A DNA stretch of 64,000 nucleotides from Parvimonas sp. oral taxon 110 str. F0139 (GCF_000214475.1 NZ_AFII01000001.1:1-64000); one strand, 5' to 3'. Positions 1 to 11,536 are shown, counted from the first letter of the stretch. The notes: generated by a model from the letters alone, not told the origin. Program-made: numbers and translations.

Positions 1-349
1 TACCGTTGAGTTATGCATATTGTAATGATGTTATATACATTCATTGTACAAACCAAGGTGGACATAAATTAAAAAATATAGAAGAAAATTCTAAAATTTC
101 TTTTACAGTGGTTGATAAAGTTGAGAGATTACCAAACCAATTTTCAACAAAATATATGTCTGTAATTGTATTTGGAAGAATTTCTATAGTTGATGATGAG
201 GAAAAAATAAGGGTATTCAGTCAATCTTGTTTAAATATTCTCCTGATTTTATAGAGTCAGGAATGAAATATATTGAAAAAAGTATTGAAAAAATTCATAT
301 ACTAAAAATAAATATAGATAAAATTTCTACTAAAGGACGAAAAAAGTAA
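1..349 (+). CDS. Pyridoxamine 5'-phosphate oxidase-like flavoprotein, 3' part, frameshifted
   Basis: The 5' end lies outside the window. The visible residues (PLSYAYCNDVIYIHCT, then GGHKLKNIEENSKISF) match the FMN-binding split-barrel family that includes NimA-type nitroreductases and PNPOx-like proteins. In these the 'H-x-x-G-x-K' stretch sits by the flavin. The frame stops at 252-254, but adding one A to the A6 tract at 202-207 restores EEKNKGIQS and then KYSPDFIESG as far as a stop at 347-349, which is the normal C-terminus of this family. It is therefore either a frameshifted gene or a base-count error. The family assignment is good; the substrate is unknown. Confidence 0.7.
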
Positions 350-401
350 TAATTATAATATAAAAAAAGAAAGAAAACACTAAAAATATGACAAAAAGGT
401 A

Positions 402-430
402 TTGACTGAAAGACGGAAGACTGATATAAT
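402..430 (+). promoter_or_regulatory. rRNA promoter P1
   Basis: TTGACT at 402-407 and TATAAT at 425-430 with a 17-nt spacer, about 220 nt before the 16S gene. This is a near-consensus sigma-A promoter, the first of a tandem pair. Confidence 0.85.
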
Positions 431-505
431 GTTAAGGCACTCAAGAAGGGACTAGATAGGAAGATACCAAAGAGTAGTTTAAAAGCATAAAAATATAAAA
501 AAGTG

Positions 506-534
506 TTGACAAACGAAAACAATGGTGATATAAT
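506..534 (+). promoter_or_regulatory. rRNA promoter P2
   Basis: TTGACA at 506-511 and TATAAT at 529-534 with a 17-nt spacer: perfect consensus boxes. It lies about 115 nt before 16S, downstream of P1, as is usual for tandem rRNA promoters in Firmicutes. Confidence 0.9.
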
Positions 535-559
535 ATTAAGGTCGCAACAAGAGTGACAC

Positions 560-588
560 GAACCAAGAAAGTAAACAGTGATAAAACT
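560..588 (+). other. 16S processing stem, 5' arm
   Basis: Bases 560-588 are complementary to 2214-2238, just downstream of 16S: an uninterrupted 15-bp block ending in AACAGTGATAAAACT plus GAACCAA at the outer end. The two arms bracket the 16S gene, as expected for the RNase III processing stem of the precursor. Confidence 0.75.
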
Positions 589-648
589 TTGAGAGTACAA
601 AGAAAACAATAATTAGGTAGTAAAAAGTCAGCGAGAGCAGACGAACTT

Positions 649-2180
<1,532 letters not shown>

Positions 2181-2213
2181 AGTACAAAGAACGACAGTTC
2201 AATTAAAGTTCTT

Positions 2214-2238
2214 AGTTTTATCACTGTTTTTTTGGTTC
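2214..2238 (+). other. 16S processing stem, 3' arm; start of the 16S-23S spacer
   Basis: Partner of the 560-588 arm. The rest of the spacer (2239-2448) is AT-rich with no open frame. It has only a short self-complementary GGGTGCACCC near 2378. Confidence 0.7.
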
Positions 2239-2448
2239 ATATTTTTTTAAAATTTTTAATTTTAAACCAAAAGCTGTAAGGCTAACTAAAAGAAAATACC
2301 AAAATGATAGTATAAAACATTTAATAATTAGAAGTAAATACTTAAATTAATAGTAAATACTTAATAATTATTGAATGGGGGTGCACCCAATTCTTAGAAA
2401 TTTAAACAAAAATAAATTTTTGTAAATTTCAAAGCCGGGTACGCAAGA

Positions 2449-2491
2449 CCCCCAAAACATTTTTTTACTATCGCAAAAAATATTTTGGGGG
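2449..2491 (+). other. Long hairpin covering the 5' end of tRNA-Ala
   Basis: CCCCCAAAACATTTTTT pairs with AAAAAATATTTTGGGGG (about 16 bp, one mismatch) around a loop of 9-10 nt. The five Gs at the 3' side are the first five bases of tRNA-Ala, so precursor folding competes with the tRNA acceptor stem until processed. Confidence 0.7.
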
Positions 2492-2562
2492 TGTAGCTCA
2501 GTTGGGAGAGCACCTGCCTTGCAAGCAGGGGGTCAGGAGTTCGAATCTCCTCATCTCCACCA
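2487..2562 (+). tRNA. tRNA-Ala (TGC)
   Basis: A full cloverleaf inside the 16S-23S spacer: acceptor GGGGGTG/CATCTCC (two G-U pairs), anticodon TGC at 2520-2522, T-loop TTCGAAT, encoded CCA. A single tRNA-Ala in this position is common in Firmicutes rRNA operons. Confidence 0.97.
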
Positions 2563-2571
2563 AGAAACCTG

Positions 2572-2595
2572 ACAATTAAAGAGAAATATATTTCT

Positions 2596-2603
<8 letters not shown>
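2572..2603 (+). other. 23S processing stem, 5' arm
   Basis: Bases 2572-2603 are almost perfectly complementary to 5486-5516: an outer ACAATTAAAGAG part and an inner TTTCTGGTCAAGC part. The helix includes the mature 5'/3' end pairing of 23S and extends about 24 bp beyond it, giving an RNase III-type stem. Confidence 0.8.
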
Positions 2604-5494
<2,891 letters not shown>

Positions 5495-5565
5495 GAAATA
5501 TATACTCTTTAGTTGTAAGGGTTTTAAACAGAAATATATGAAAAGAAAAAAGAAAAAGTAAACAA

Positions 5566-5725
5566 GTATGGCTGTAAGGCTTAAGAGGCTACTCTGTTCC
5601 CATCCCGAACACAGAAGTTAATGACCTAACAGCAATCTATGATTGCGTCGTAGGTCAGATACTAAGAAACTCCATTTGTGAAACAAATGGTAAGTTTCGA
5701 CAGTGAAAGCTCAGAGCTTAACAGC
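5566..5725 (+). ncRNA. Elongated 5S-like RNA, copy A
   Basis: The first part is clearly 5S-like: GTATGGCTGT start, CTGTTCCCATCCCGAACAC, then GAAGTTAA. After GAAGTTAA it leaves the 5S sequence and runs about 100 nt instead of about 55. This part has three strong hairpins: GACCTA(ac)aGCAATC...GATTGC(gtcg)TAGGTC, then GAAACT-CCATTTGT-GAA-ACAAATGG-taAGTTTC, then AAGCT-cag-AGCTT. It closes with ACAGC, which can pair with the 5' GCTGT as helix I of 5S does. Total is about 160 nt against 117 for the normal 5S next to it. Function is unknown: it may be a 5S pseudogene with replaced 3' half, an expanded 5S variant, or a separate RNA made from the 5S 5' domain. Confidence 0.6.
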
Positions 5726-5741
5726 AAAATTAAATAGACAA

Positions 5742-5858
5742 GTATGGCTGTGATGGCTAGGAGGATACACCTGTTCCCATCTCGAACACAGAAGTTAAGT
5801 TCCTAAACGTCGAAGGTACTAGTACATCTCGTACTGGGAGAATAGAAAACAGCCAAAC
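5742..5858 (+). rRNA. rrf: 5S ribosomal RNA, copy 1
   Basis: 117 nt with helix I GTATGGCTGT/ACAGCCAAAC (one internal mismatch), loop motif CCCATCTCGAACACAGAAGTTAAG and the 3' domain GTACTAGTACATCTCGTACTGGGAG. The length and all conserved 5S blocks are normal. It sits 16 nt after 5S-like copy A and is followed directly by a terminator hairpin. RNase M5, the Firmicutes 5S maturase, is encoded at 30134. Confidence 0.95.
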
Positions 5859-5886
5859 AAACCACTCGAAAGAATGGTTTTTTGTT
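5859..5886 (+). terminator. Intrinsic terminator after 5S copy 1
   Basis: AACCACT-CGAA-AG(aa)TGGTT followed by a T-run (TTTTTTG). It splits the 5S array into two transcription units, or attenuates the second half. Confidence 0.65.
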
Positions 5887-5915
5887 TATATAAATAATTA
5901 ATTTTGTTTATTGTT

Positions 5916-5954
5916 GTGAAAGCTCGGAGCTTAACAGCAAAATTAAATAAACAA
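5916..5954 (+). repeat. 39-nt repeat matching the 3' end and spacer of the 5S-like RNA
   Basis: GTGAAAGCTCGGAGCTTAAC and the following CAGCAAAATTAAATAAACAA are nearly identical to 5703-5741 (3' end of 5S-like copy A plus spacer) and to 6093-6135. This copy has no 5S-like body in front of it, only the terminator and AT-rich filler. It looks like a recombination junction left when the 5S-like/5S unit was duplicated. Confidence 0.75.
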
Positions 5955-6115
5955 GTATGGCTGTAATGGCTAGGAGGATACACCTGTTCCCATACCGAAC
6001 ACAGAAGTTAATGACCTAACAGCAATCTGAGATTGCGTCGTAGGTCAGATACTAAGAAACTCCATTTGTGAAACAAATGGCAAGTTTCGACAGTGAAAGC
6101 TCAGAGCTTAACGGC
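5955..6115 (+). ncRNA. Elongated 5S-like RNA, copy B
   Basis: Same architecture as copy A: a 5S-like 5' domain followed by the extra three-hairpin 3' domain. Against copy A the 3' domain differs at only a handful of bases (a loop TAT/TGA, one T/C and one A/G), and the stems are kept. The 5' domain differs more and here is closer to the true 5S (AATGGCTAGGAGGATACACC). The stronger conservation of the non-5S half is the reason to treat it as a possible functional RNA. Confidence 0.6.
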
Positions 6116-6135
6116 AAAGAAAAGTAAATAAACAA

Positions 6136-6252
6136 GTATGGCTGTGATGGCTAAGAGGATACACCTGTTCCCATACCGAACACAGAAGTTAAGCTCCTAA
6201 ACGTCGAAGGTACTGATACATCTCGTATTGGAAGAATAGAAAACAGCCAAAC
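6136..6252 (+). rRNA. rrf: 5S ribosomal RNA, copy 2
   Basis: 117 nt, very similar to copy 1, with helix I intact and conserved loops. Its last paired base (6252) directly abuts the first base of tRNA-Asn (6253), so RNase P cleavage of the tRNA would also make the 5S 3' end. Confidence 0.95.
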
Positions 6253-6327
6253 TCCTAGGTAGCTCAATGGTGGAGCACCCGGCTGTTAACCGGTAGGTTG
6301 TGGGTTCGAGCCCCACCCTGGGAGCCA
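6253..6327 (+). tRNA. tRNA-Asn (GTT)
   Basis: Acceptor TCCTAGG/CCTGGGA, anticodon GTT at 6285-6287, T-loop TTCGAGC, encoded GCCA end. First of nine tRNAs after the 5S genes. Confidence 0.97.
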
Positions 6328-6332
6328 ATTAT

Positions 6333-6421
6333 GCCGGGGTGGCGGAACTGGCAGACGCACAGGACTTAAAATCCTGCGATGTTAACTCATCGTACCGGTT
6401 CGATTCCGGTCCTCGGCACCA
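6333..6421 (+). tRNA. tRNA-Leu (TAA)
   Basis: Class II tRNA with a long variable arm (GATGTTAACTCATC). Anticodon TAA at 6367-6369 in the loop CTTAAAA; acceptor GCCGGGG, encoded CCA. Confidence 0.96.
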
Positions 6422-6427
6422 GTTTTA

Positions 6428-6502
6428 GGCCCCATGGTCAAGCGGTTAAGACATCGCCCTTTCACGGCGGTAACCCGGGTTCGAATCCCGGTGGGGTCAC
6501 CA
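6428..6502 (+). tRNA. tRNA-Glu (TTC)
   Basis: Acceptor GGCCCCA/TGGGGTC, anticodon loop CTTTCAC with anticodon TTC, T-loop TTCGAAT, encoded ACCA. Confidence 0.97.
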
Positions 6503-6516
6503 TTTAATTTTTATGT

Positions 6517-6593
6517 GGCGGAGTAGCTCAGTTGGCTAGAGCATGCGGTTCATACCCGCAGTGTCAGGGGTTCAAATCCCTTCTCCGCTACCA
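6517..6593 (+). tRNA. tRNA-Met (CAT), elongator type
   Basis: Acceptor GGCGGAG/CTCCGCT with a G-U first pair, and a GCTCAG D-arm like the Bacillus elongator. The initiator features (C1-A72 mismatch, GGG/CCC anticodon stem) are absent. Anticodon CAT at 6551-6553. Confidence 0.93.
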
Positions 6594-6615
6594 TTTTTAT
6601 ATTAAGGTTATATTT

Positions 6616-6691
6616 GGGCGCATAGCTCAGTTGGGAGAGCATCTGCCTTACAAGCAGGGGGTCATAGGTTCGAGCCCTATTGTGCCCACCA
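6616..6691 (+). tRNA. tRNA-Val (TAC)
   Basis: Acceptor GGGCGCA/TGTGCCC, anticodon loop CTTACAA, T-loop TTCGAGC, encoded CCA. Confidence 0.97.
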
Positions 6692-6696
6692 AATAC

Positions 6697-6773
6697 GGCC
6701 TGGTAGTTCAGTTGGTTAGAATGCTAGCCTGTCACGCTAGAGGTCGTGGGTTCGAGTCCCATCCAGGTCGCCA
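6697..6773 (+). tRNA. tRNA-Asp (GTC)
   Basis: Acceptor GGCCTGG/CCAGGTC, anticodon GTC at 6731-6733, T-loop TTCGAGT, encoded GCCA. Confidence 0.97.
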
Positions 6774-6780
6774 CTAGTAT

Positions 6781-6856
<76 letters not shown>

Positions 6857-6861
6857 TATTT

Positions 6862-6936
6862 GCGGGAGTGGCTCAGTGGTAGAGCATCGCCTTGCCAAGG
6901 CGAGGGTCGCGAGTTCGAATCTCGTCTTCCGCTCCA
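6862..6936 (+). tRNA. tRNA-Gly (GCC)
   Basis: Acceptor GCGGGAG/CTTCCGC, anticodon loop TTGCCAA, T-loop TTCGAAT, encoded TCCA. Confidence 0.97.
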
Positions 6937-6938
6937 AG

Positions 6939-6963
6939 AACTCAGAATTTATTCTGAGTTTTC
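6939..6963 (+). terminator. Terminator-like hairpin inside the tRNA cluster
   Basis: AACTCAGAAT-TT-ATTCTGAGTT followed by a short T-run (TTTTCT), between tRNA-Gly and tRNA-Arg. It probably lowers or ends transcription before tRNA-Arg. Confidence 0.6.
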
Positions 6964-6969
6964 TATTAT

Positions 6970-7046
6970 GTGCCATTAGCTCAGCTGGATAGAGCGTTTG
7001 GCTACGGACCAAAAGGCCAGGGGTTCGAATCCTCTATGGCACGCCA
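6970..7046 (+). tRNA. tRNA-Arg (ACG)
   Basis: Acceptor GTGCCAT/ATGGCAC, anticodon loop CTACGGA with ACG at 7004-7006 (first base presumably modified to inosine), encoded GCCA. Only seven bases separate it from the upstream hairpin, so it has no room for its own promoter. Confidence 0.96.
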
Positions 7047-7088
7047 AACAAAGTGATTACAGTTTTGTGATTGCTAATTTTTAACTAA

Positions 7089-7122
7089 AGAATCAAATAA
7101 ATTATATTTGACTCTTTTTTTT
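7089..7122 (+). terminator. Terminator of the rRNA/tRNA operon
   Basis: GAATCAAATA-AATTA-TATTTGACTC followed by eight Ts. Between it and the next promoter (7123-7221) the sequence is AT-rich and I see nothing. Confidence 0.75.
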
Positions 7123-7221
7123 GCAAAAATTGGGTATAAGGAAATTGATTAACATTATCTTAGAAGCAGAATTAATACATTGATATTATTTAGATTTTTT
7201 ATTAATAAATGCCATTTTATA

Positions 7222-7250
7222 TTGTATTTTAGTAGCTTTAGTGATATAAT
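7222..7250 (+). promoter_or_regulatory. Promoter of the PuuD-like/permease operon
   Basis: TTGTAT at 7222-7227 and TATAAT at 7245-7250, 17-nt spacer, 30 nt before the ATG. Confidence 0.7.
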
Positions 7251-7280
7251 TGTTAAGACACTATTTAAGGAGGCGATTTT

Positions 7281-8015
7281 ATGAAACCGATTATTGGAAT
7301 TTCAGGTAGTATTTTGATTAATAAGGGTAATACTTTTTCAGGATATAGAAGATCTTATGTAAATCAAGATTATGTAGAAGCTATATTAAGAGCGGGTGGT
7401 ATTCCTTTTATTATACCATTTAATGAAGATTTGGAAAGTACTAGAGAAATGGTTGAACAAGTTGATGGAATTATTTTATCAGGTGGACATGATGTAGATC
7501 CACATAATTATGGAGAAGAACCATTACTAAAAATTGGAGAAGTTTTTCCTGAAAGAGATGCTTTTGATATGGAAATATACAAAACTGCCATTAAGTTAAA
7601 GAAACCTATTTTTGGTATTTGTAGAGGTTATCAAATAATTAACGTTGTTAATGGAGGAACTTTATATCAAGATTTATCTTATGCAGATTTTGTTAAACTT
7701 AAACATAATCAAGGTGATAATCCAAGTCAGGCTACTCATTTGGTAGAATTAAAAGATGGAACATTTTTGAGAAATATTTTAGGTGAAGAATATAAAGTAA
7801 ATAGTTTTCATCATCAAATAGTAAAAGATGTTGCACCTGGATTTAAGATTGTTGCAAAAAGTTCTGATGGAGTTGTTGAATCTATTGAAAAAATAACAGA
7901 AGATTGTTTTGTAATTGGGCTTCAATGGCATCCAGAAATGCTATCTTTAAATTGCAAAAAATCTCAAGAGATTTTTAATTCATTTGTCAAAAAAGTCATA
8001 GAATACAAAAAGTAG
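7281..8015 (+). CDS. Gamma-glutamyl-gamma-aminobutyrate hydrolase-like glutamine amidotransferase (peptidase C26, PuuD family)
   Basis: A 244-residue class I amidotransferase-fold hydrolase. The nucleophile elbow is FGICRGYQ (Cys about residue 114) and the His/Glu pair is in QWHPEM near the C-terminus. ILSGGHDVDP is the family's oxyanion-region motif. Family members hydrolyse gamma-glutamyl amide bonds in the cytoplasm, e.g. in putrescine/GABA breakdown. The start has AAGGAGG eight bases upstream. It is the first gene of an operon with an amino acid permease 15 nt downstream, suggesting uptake and hydrolysis of a gamma-glutamyl compound or polyamine derivative. The exact substrate cannot be read from the sequence. 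Confidence 0.9.
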   Translation: MKPIIGISGSILINKGNTFSGYRRSYVNQDYVEAILRAGGIPFIIPFNEDLESTREMVEQVDGIILSGGHDVDPHNYGEEPLLKIGEVFPERDAFDMEIYKTAIKLKKPIFGICRGYQIINVVNGGTLYQDLSYADFVKLKHNQGDNPSQATHLVELKDGTFLRNILGEEYKVNSFHHQIVKDVAPGFKIVAKSSDGVVESIEKITEDCFVIGLQWHPEMLSLNCKKSQEIFNSFVKKVIEYKK

Positions 8016-8030
8016 GAGGTGTATATTTTT

Positions 8031-9359
8031 ATGACTAATAAAAATAAGATGGGCTTATTTAGTATTATTCTTTTAGGATTTAATGGTATTATAGGTTCTG
8101 GTATTTTCTTGTTACCTAATAAGGTTATGGCACAAGTTGGGCCAGCTGCTGTTTTAGTAACATTATTTGATGCATTATTAGTTATTAGTATTGCAGTATG
8201 TTTTGCCGAAGTTGGTGGAATGTTTAAAAAGAATGGAGGTCCTTATGTATATGCTAAGGAGGCCTTTGGTGAGTTTGTTGGTTTTGAAGTAGGTTTTATG
8301 AAATGGGCTATAGCTATTATTGCTTGGGCTACAATGACTGTTGGTTTTGCTGAAGCCTTAATGGGATTATTACCTAAGGGAACATTTGCTAATGAGAATA
8401 TTGCAAAAGCTATTATAGTTACTATTATTGTTGTTTTACTTACTTTAGTGAATTTATCAGGTATTAAGACTTCAAAGATTTTAAATAATATTGTAACAAC
8501 TGGAAAGTTATTACCACTTATTATTTTTATTGCAGTAGGTTTGTTCTTTATAAATGGATCAAACTTTACTCCGTTCTTTGTTCCTGGAAAAACTGCTAGT
8601 GGACAAACTATGTCAGCTGGTGCTGCTATTGGTGCTGCTGCATTAACAATATTCTACGCATTTACTGGGTTTGAAAGTATAGCTGTTGCTGCTGAAGACA
8701 TGGACAATCCAGAAAAAGATGTGCCAAAAGCTATTTTATTGGTTATCTTTATTTGTTCGATTTTTTATGTGTTAATTATTGGAATAGCAATAGGAATTTT
8801 AGGAACAGATTTAGTTACTGCAAAAGCTCCTATTCAAGAAGCTTTCCAAAGAATTATTGGTAATGCTGGAAAATACTTAGTTGGTGCTGGTACATTAGTA
8901 TCAATAGGTGGTATTAATTTAGCTGCATCTATAATGACACCAAGAAGTGGTTCAGCTCTTGCTGATGATGGTTTAATTCCTAGAGTTATTGCTAAAAAGA
9001 GCTCAAAGGATGTTCCATATATTGCAATAATTATTACAGGCGTTATAACTTTAGCTTTAGGCTTATATGGATCATTAATAGGTTCATTTGCAATATTAGC
9101 TGCTATAAGCGTTGTATCAAGATTTGTACAATATGTACCAACTTGTTTATCAGTAATTGTTTTAAGGAAGAAACGTCCGGATTTAAAACCATCATTTAGA
9201 GTTCCATTTGGACCAGTAATTCCAATTTTAGCAGTAGTTGTAAGTTTCTGGTTATTATATAATTCAGATATGCAAAAAATAGTAATTGGACTTGGTGGAT
9301 TGGTTATTGGAGCTGTTGTTTATTTTTTAATGAAATTATTAAATAAAGAAAATGCATAG
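8031..9359 (+). CDS. APC-family amino acid permease
   Basis: A 442-residue polytopic protein with about 12 membrane segments. TM1 carries the APC signature GFNGIIGSGIFLLP, and FTGFESIAVAAEDMDNP in TM6 is the substrate/cation-site loop of this superfamily. I chose ATG 8031 because AGGAGGT (8014-8020) ends 10 bases before it; an upstream GTG would overlap the ribosome binding site. It is cotranscribed with the PuuD-like hydrolase and followed by a terminator. Transported substrate is unknown: an amino acid or polyamine. Confidence 0.9.
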   Translation: MTNKNKMGLFSIILLGFNGIIGSGIFLLPNKVMAQVGPAAVLVTLFDALLVISIAVCFAEVGGMFKKNGGPYVYAKEAFGEFVGFEVGFMKWAIAIIAWATMTVGFAEALMGLLPKGTFANENIAKAIIVTIIVVLLTLVNLSGIKTSKILNNIVTTGKLLPLIIFIAVGLFFINGSNFTPFFVPGKTASGQTMSAGAAIGAAALTIFYAFTGFESIAVAAEDMDNPEKDVPKAILLVIFICSIFYVLIIGIAIGILGTDLVTAKAPIQEAFQRIIGNAGKYLVGAGTLVSIGGINLAASIMTPRSGSALADDGLIPRVIAKKSSKDVPYIAIIITGVITLALGLYGSLIGSFAILAAISVVSRFVQYVPTCLSVIVLRKKRPDLKPSFRVPFGPVIPILAVVVSFWLLYNSDMQKIVIGLGGLVIGAVVYFLMKLLNKENA

Positions 9360-9368
9360 TAAAAATAA

Positions 9369-9405
9369 AAATAGAGAGGAATTTATTTCTTCTCTATTTT
9401 TTATT
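9369..9405 (+). terminator. Intrinsic terminator
   Basis: AATAGAGAgGAA-TTTA-TTCtTCTCTATT followed by a T-rich run; ends the hydrolase/permease operon. Confidence 0.8.
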
Positions 9406-9441
9406 TTTAGTTTATGGTAAAATATATCTAGAGGTGATTTT

Positions 9442-10221
9442 ATGAAAAATACTTTTTTAAATATAAAATATATCATAGAAAAATTTTTAGTTTTGTTTTT
9501 GATTTCAATCATAAGTTTTAGCTTTATTTCAAAAGTTTCATATGCAGATGATAATTTTGATAGGGCTAATAGAATTTATGATATGGATTATAGAAGTTTT
9601 TTTATAGGAAATATAACTGATGATTCTAATGGGAAATTTAAAATAAAAGTTACCACTATTTTCCTAGGCGAAAATCTTAATGAAATAGAAGTTCCTAAGT
9701 TTAAAGAATATAGCTATAGTAGATTAACTCCAGCAAAAGGAGATTATTTTGTAGGAATTTTGAAGAAAGATAATACTTTAGATTTGACTTGGATATTTAA
9801 AGCTACTTCTGGTAATTATAAAACACTATATTTAGCAAATGATAAAGATCCTGAAAATTCAGAAGTTAAATTATTCCAGAATATGATTAATAAAGGTGAT
9901 TATGTACCTAATCTAGATGAAATTGAAAAGAATAAGAGATTAGAGGCTAATAAATATTCAAAACCAAAAGATGATTTTAGTAAAAATTATGATGAGTTGA
10001 CTGAAGAAGAGAAACAAAACAGACTAGAGGCGGTAAATGAAAAGTCTGAGAAAGATTATAAAGAACGAATGGAAGCTATCTCTAATTTATTAAAAAATCC
10101 TGTTGTGCTTATTGTTCCGTCAATTCTGTTTTTATTAATTTTTTATGTTGTTCGTTCAAAAAGAAAATTTTTAAAAGAAATGGAAGAACGTATTGAAGAT
10201 GAATACAATGACAAAGAATAA
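9442..10221 (+). CDS. Secreted, C-terminally membrane-anchored protein of unknown function
   Basis: 259 residues. An N-terminal signal sequence (hydrophobic about 15-33, likely cleavage after KVSYA) is followed by an extracytoplasmic domain of about 90 residues with a beta-rich, TIMP/NTR-like feel (GNITDDSNGKFKIKVTTIF, FLGENLNEIEVP). Then comes a charged coiled region (about 165-215), one membrane segment (NPVVLIVPSILFLLIFYVV) and a basic/acidic cytoplasmic tail. I recognise no named family. The 3' end overlaps the threonine/serine exporter gene, so the two are probably cotranscribed. Confidence 0.75.
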   Translation: MKNTFLNIKYIIEKFLVLFLISIISFSFISKVSYADDNFDRANRIYDMDYRSFFIGNITDDSNGKFKIKVTTIFLGENLNEIEVPKFKEYSYSRLTPAKGDYFVGILKKDNTLDLTWIFKATSGNYKTLYLANDKDPENSEVKLFQNMINKGDYVPNLDEIEKNKRLEANKYSKPKDDFSKNYDELTEEEKQNRLEAVNEKSEKDYKERMEAISNLLKNPVVLIVPSILFLLIFYVVRSKRKFLKEMEERIEDEYNDKE

Positions 10222-10987
10222 TTCTATAAATAGTGATTATGAAGCTAAGAAATTATTGAATTTTAGTGTGAAATTTTCTTATTCTTTGCTTTATAATGGA
10301 GCTGAAGTTTATAGAGTAGAGGATAGTATAAATAGAATTTGTAAGTCTTTTGAAAACATAAAGGCTGTTAACACTTTTGCTTTAAGTAATATGGTAATTA
10401 TTTCATTTGTATTTAATGGAACTACTTATACAAGTATGAGAAGATTAAATGATTCTGGAAAAAATTTGGAAAAAATAGCTTTGCTAAATGAGTTATCAAG
10501 AAATATAGTTTCTGGAAAAGTTGATATTGATGAAGCATTTAAAGAATTGAAAAATATAAAAAATAAAAGTTCATATAGTAATGTAGCTATTGTTTTGTTA
10601 GTTACTATATCTGCACCGTTTTTAGCTTTTATTTTTGGTGGAACTTTAAGCGATTTTATTCCAGCTTCTATGGCTATGCTTGTTGAAATGCTATTTTTGA
10701 TTTATGTAGAAAAATTAAAGTTACCATCATTCTTGACAACTTTTTTATCTGCAAGTGCAGTAGCACTTTTTACAATGACTATGTCTAGGATTATTCATAT
10801 TGAAAATGTATCAAGTATTTTGATTGCAGGAATTGTTCCTCTGTTCCCAGGAATACAAATAACAAATTCAATGAGAGATATTTTATCAGGAGATATTTTG
10901 TCAGGAATAATTGGAATAATGTCTGCTATATTTACAGCAGTTTCTATTGCTGTTGGTGTAGTTCTAATTCTTAGACTTTTTGGATAG
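10199..10987 (+). CDS. Threonine/serine exporter ThrE-type, N-terminal component (DUF1212)
   Basis: About 260 residues: a soluble N-terminal half with the DUF1212 signature YNGAEVYRVEDSI, then about five membrane segments (VAIVLLVTISAPFLAFIFGG onward). Together with the next gene it makes up the two halves that are one polypeptide in Corynebacterium ThrE, an exporter of threonine and serine. ATG 10199 and ATG 10208 are both usable; both overlap the end of the previous gene. The overlap suggests translational coupling. Confidence 0.85.
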   Translation: MNTMTKNNSINSDYEAKKLLNFSVKFSYSLLYNGAEVYRVEDSINRICKSFENIKAVNTFALSNMVIISFVFNGTTYTSMRRLNDSGKNLEKIALLNELSRNIVSGKVDIDEAFKELKNIKNKSSYSNVAIVLLVTISAPFLAFIFGGTLSDFIPASMAMLVEMLFLIYVEKLKLPSFLTTFLSASAVALFTMTMSRIIHIENVSSILIAGIVPLFPGIQITNSMRDILSGDILSGIIGIMSAIFTAVSIAVGVVLILRLFG

Positions 10988-10995
10988 GTGATTTT

Positions 10996-11484
10996 ATGGA
11001 TTTATTTTTAAATATAATTTGTGCGGTTGTATCTAGTATTGCATTTTCAATATTTTTTATAGTACCAAAGAAAGCTATTATTTACTGTTCTATTACTGGA
11101 ACTATCAGTTGGATTGTTTATTATTTTTGTAGTAAACATTTTGGAAATGCGGTTAGCAATTTGATTGCATCTATAGTTGTAGGGTTATTTGCAGAATACT
11201 TTTCTGTAAGGTTAAAAATGCCTTCTACAGTATTTTTATATGTTGGAATTGTAATGTTAGTTCCAGGGTATGGAATGTATCACACTATGGAATATTTTGC
11301 AAAAAATGAGTATTTATTAGCTTTAGATATTGGAATAAGCACAGTTGTGCATGCAGGTTCTATAGCAATTGGAGTTTTAGTTTCAGCGGTATTTTCCAAA
11401 TCGATTAAGAGAGTAAAATTTGATAGAGTTAATAAAATTAACGAAATAACTGAAATAATAGGAGAGTTCTCAGAAAAACAATAA
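10996..11484 (+). CDS. Threonine/serine exporter, C-terminal component (ThrE_2, DUF3815)
   Basis: 162 residues with about four or five membrane segments. The motifs KMPSTVFLYVGIVMLVPGYG and GISTVVHAGSIAIGVLV are typical of the small ThrE partner subunit. It begins 8 nt after the large component, with AGGTG just upstream. The pair probably forms one transporter. Confidence 0.85.
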   Translation: MDLFLNIICAVVSSIAFSIFFIVPKKAIIYCSITGTISWIVYYFCSKHFGNAVSNLIASIVVGLFAEYFSVRLKMPSTVFLYVGIVMLVPGYGMYHTMEYFAKNEYLLALDIGISTVVHAGSIAIGVLVSAVFSKSIKRVKFDRVNKINEITEIIGEFSEKQ

Positions 11485-11536
11485 AGAAAGTTTAATTCGA
11501 ATAGACTTTTTTATGAAAAATTTTTTTGTAAAAAGG

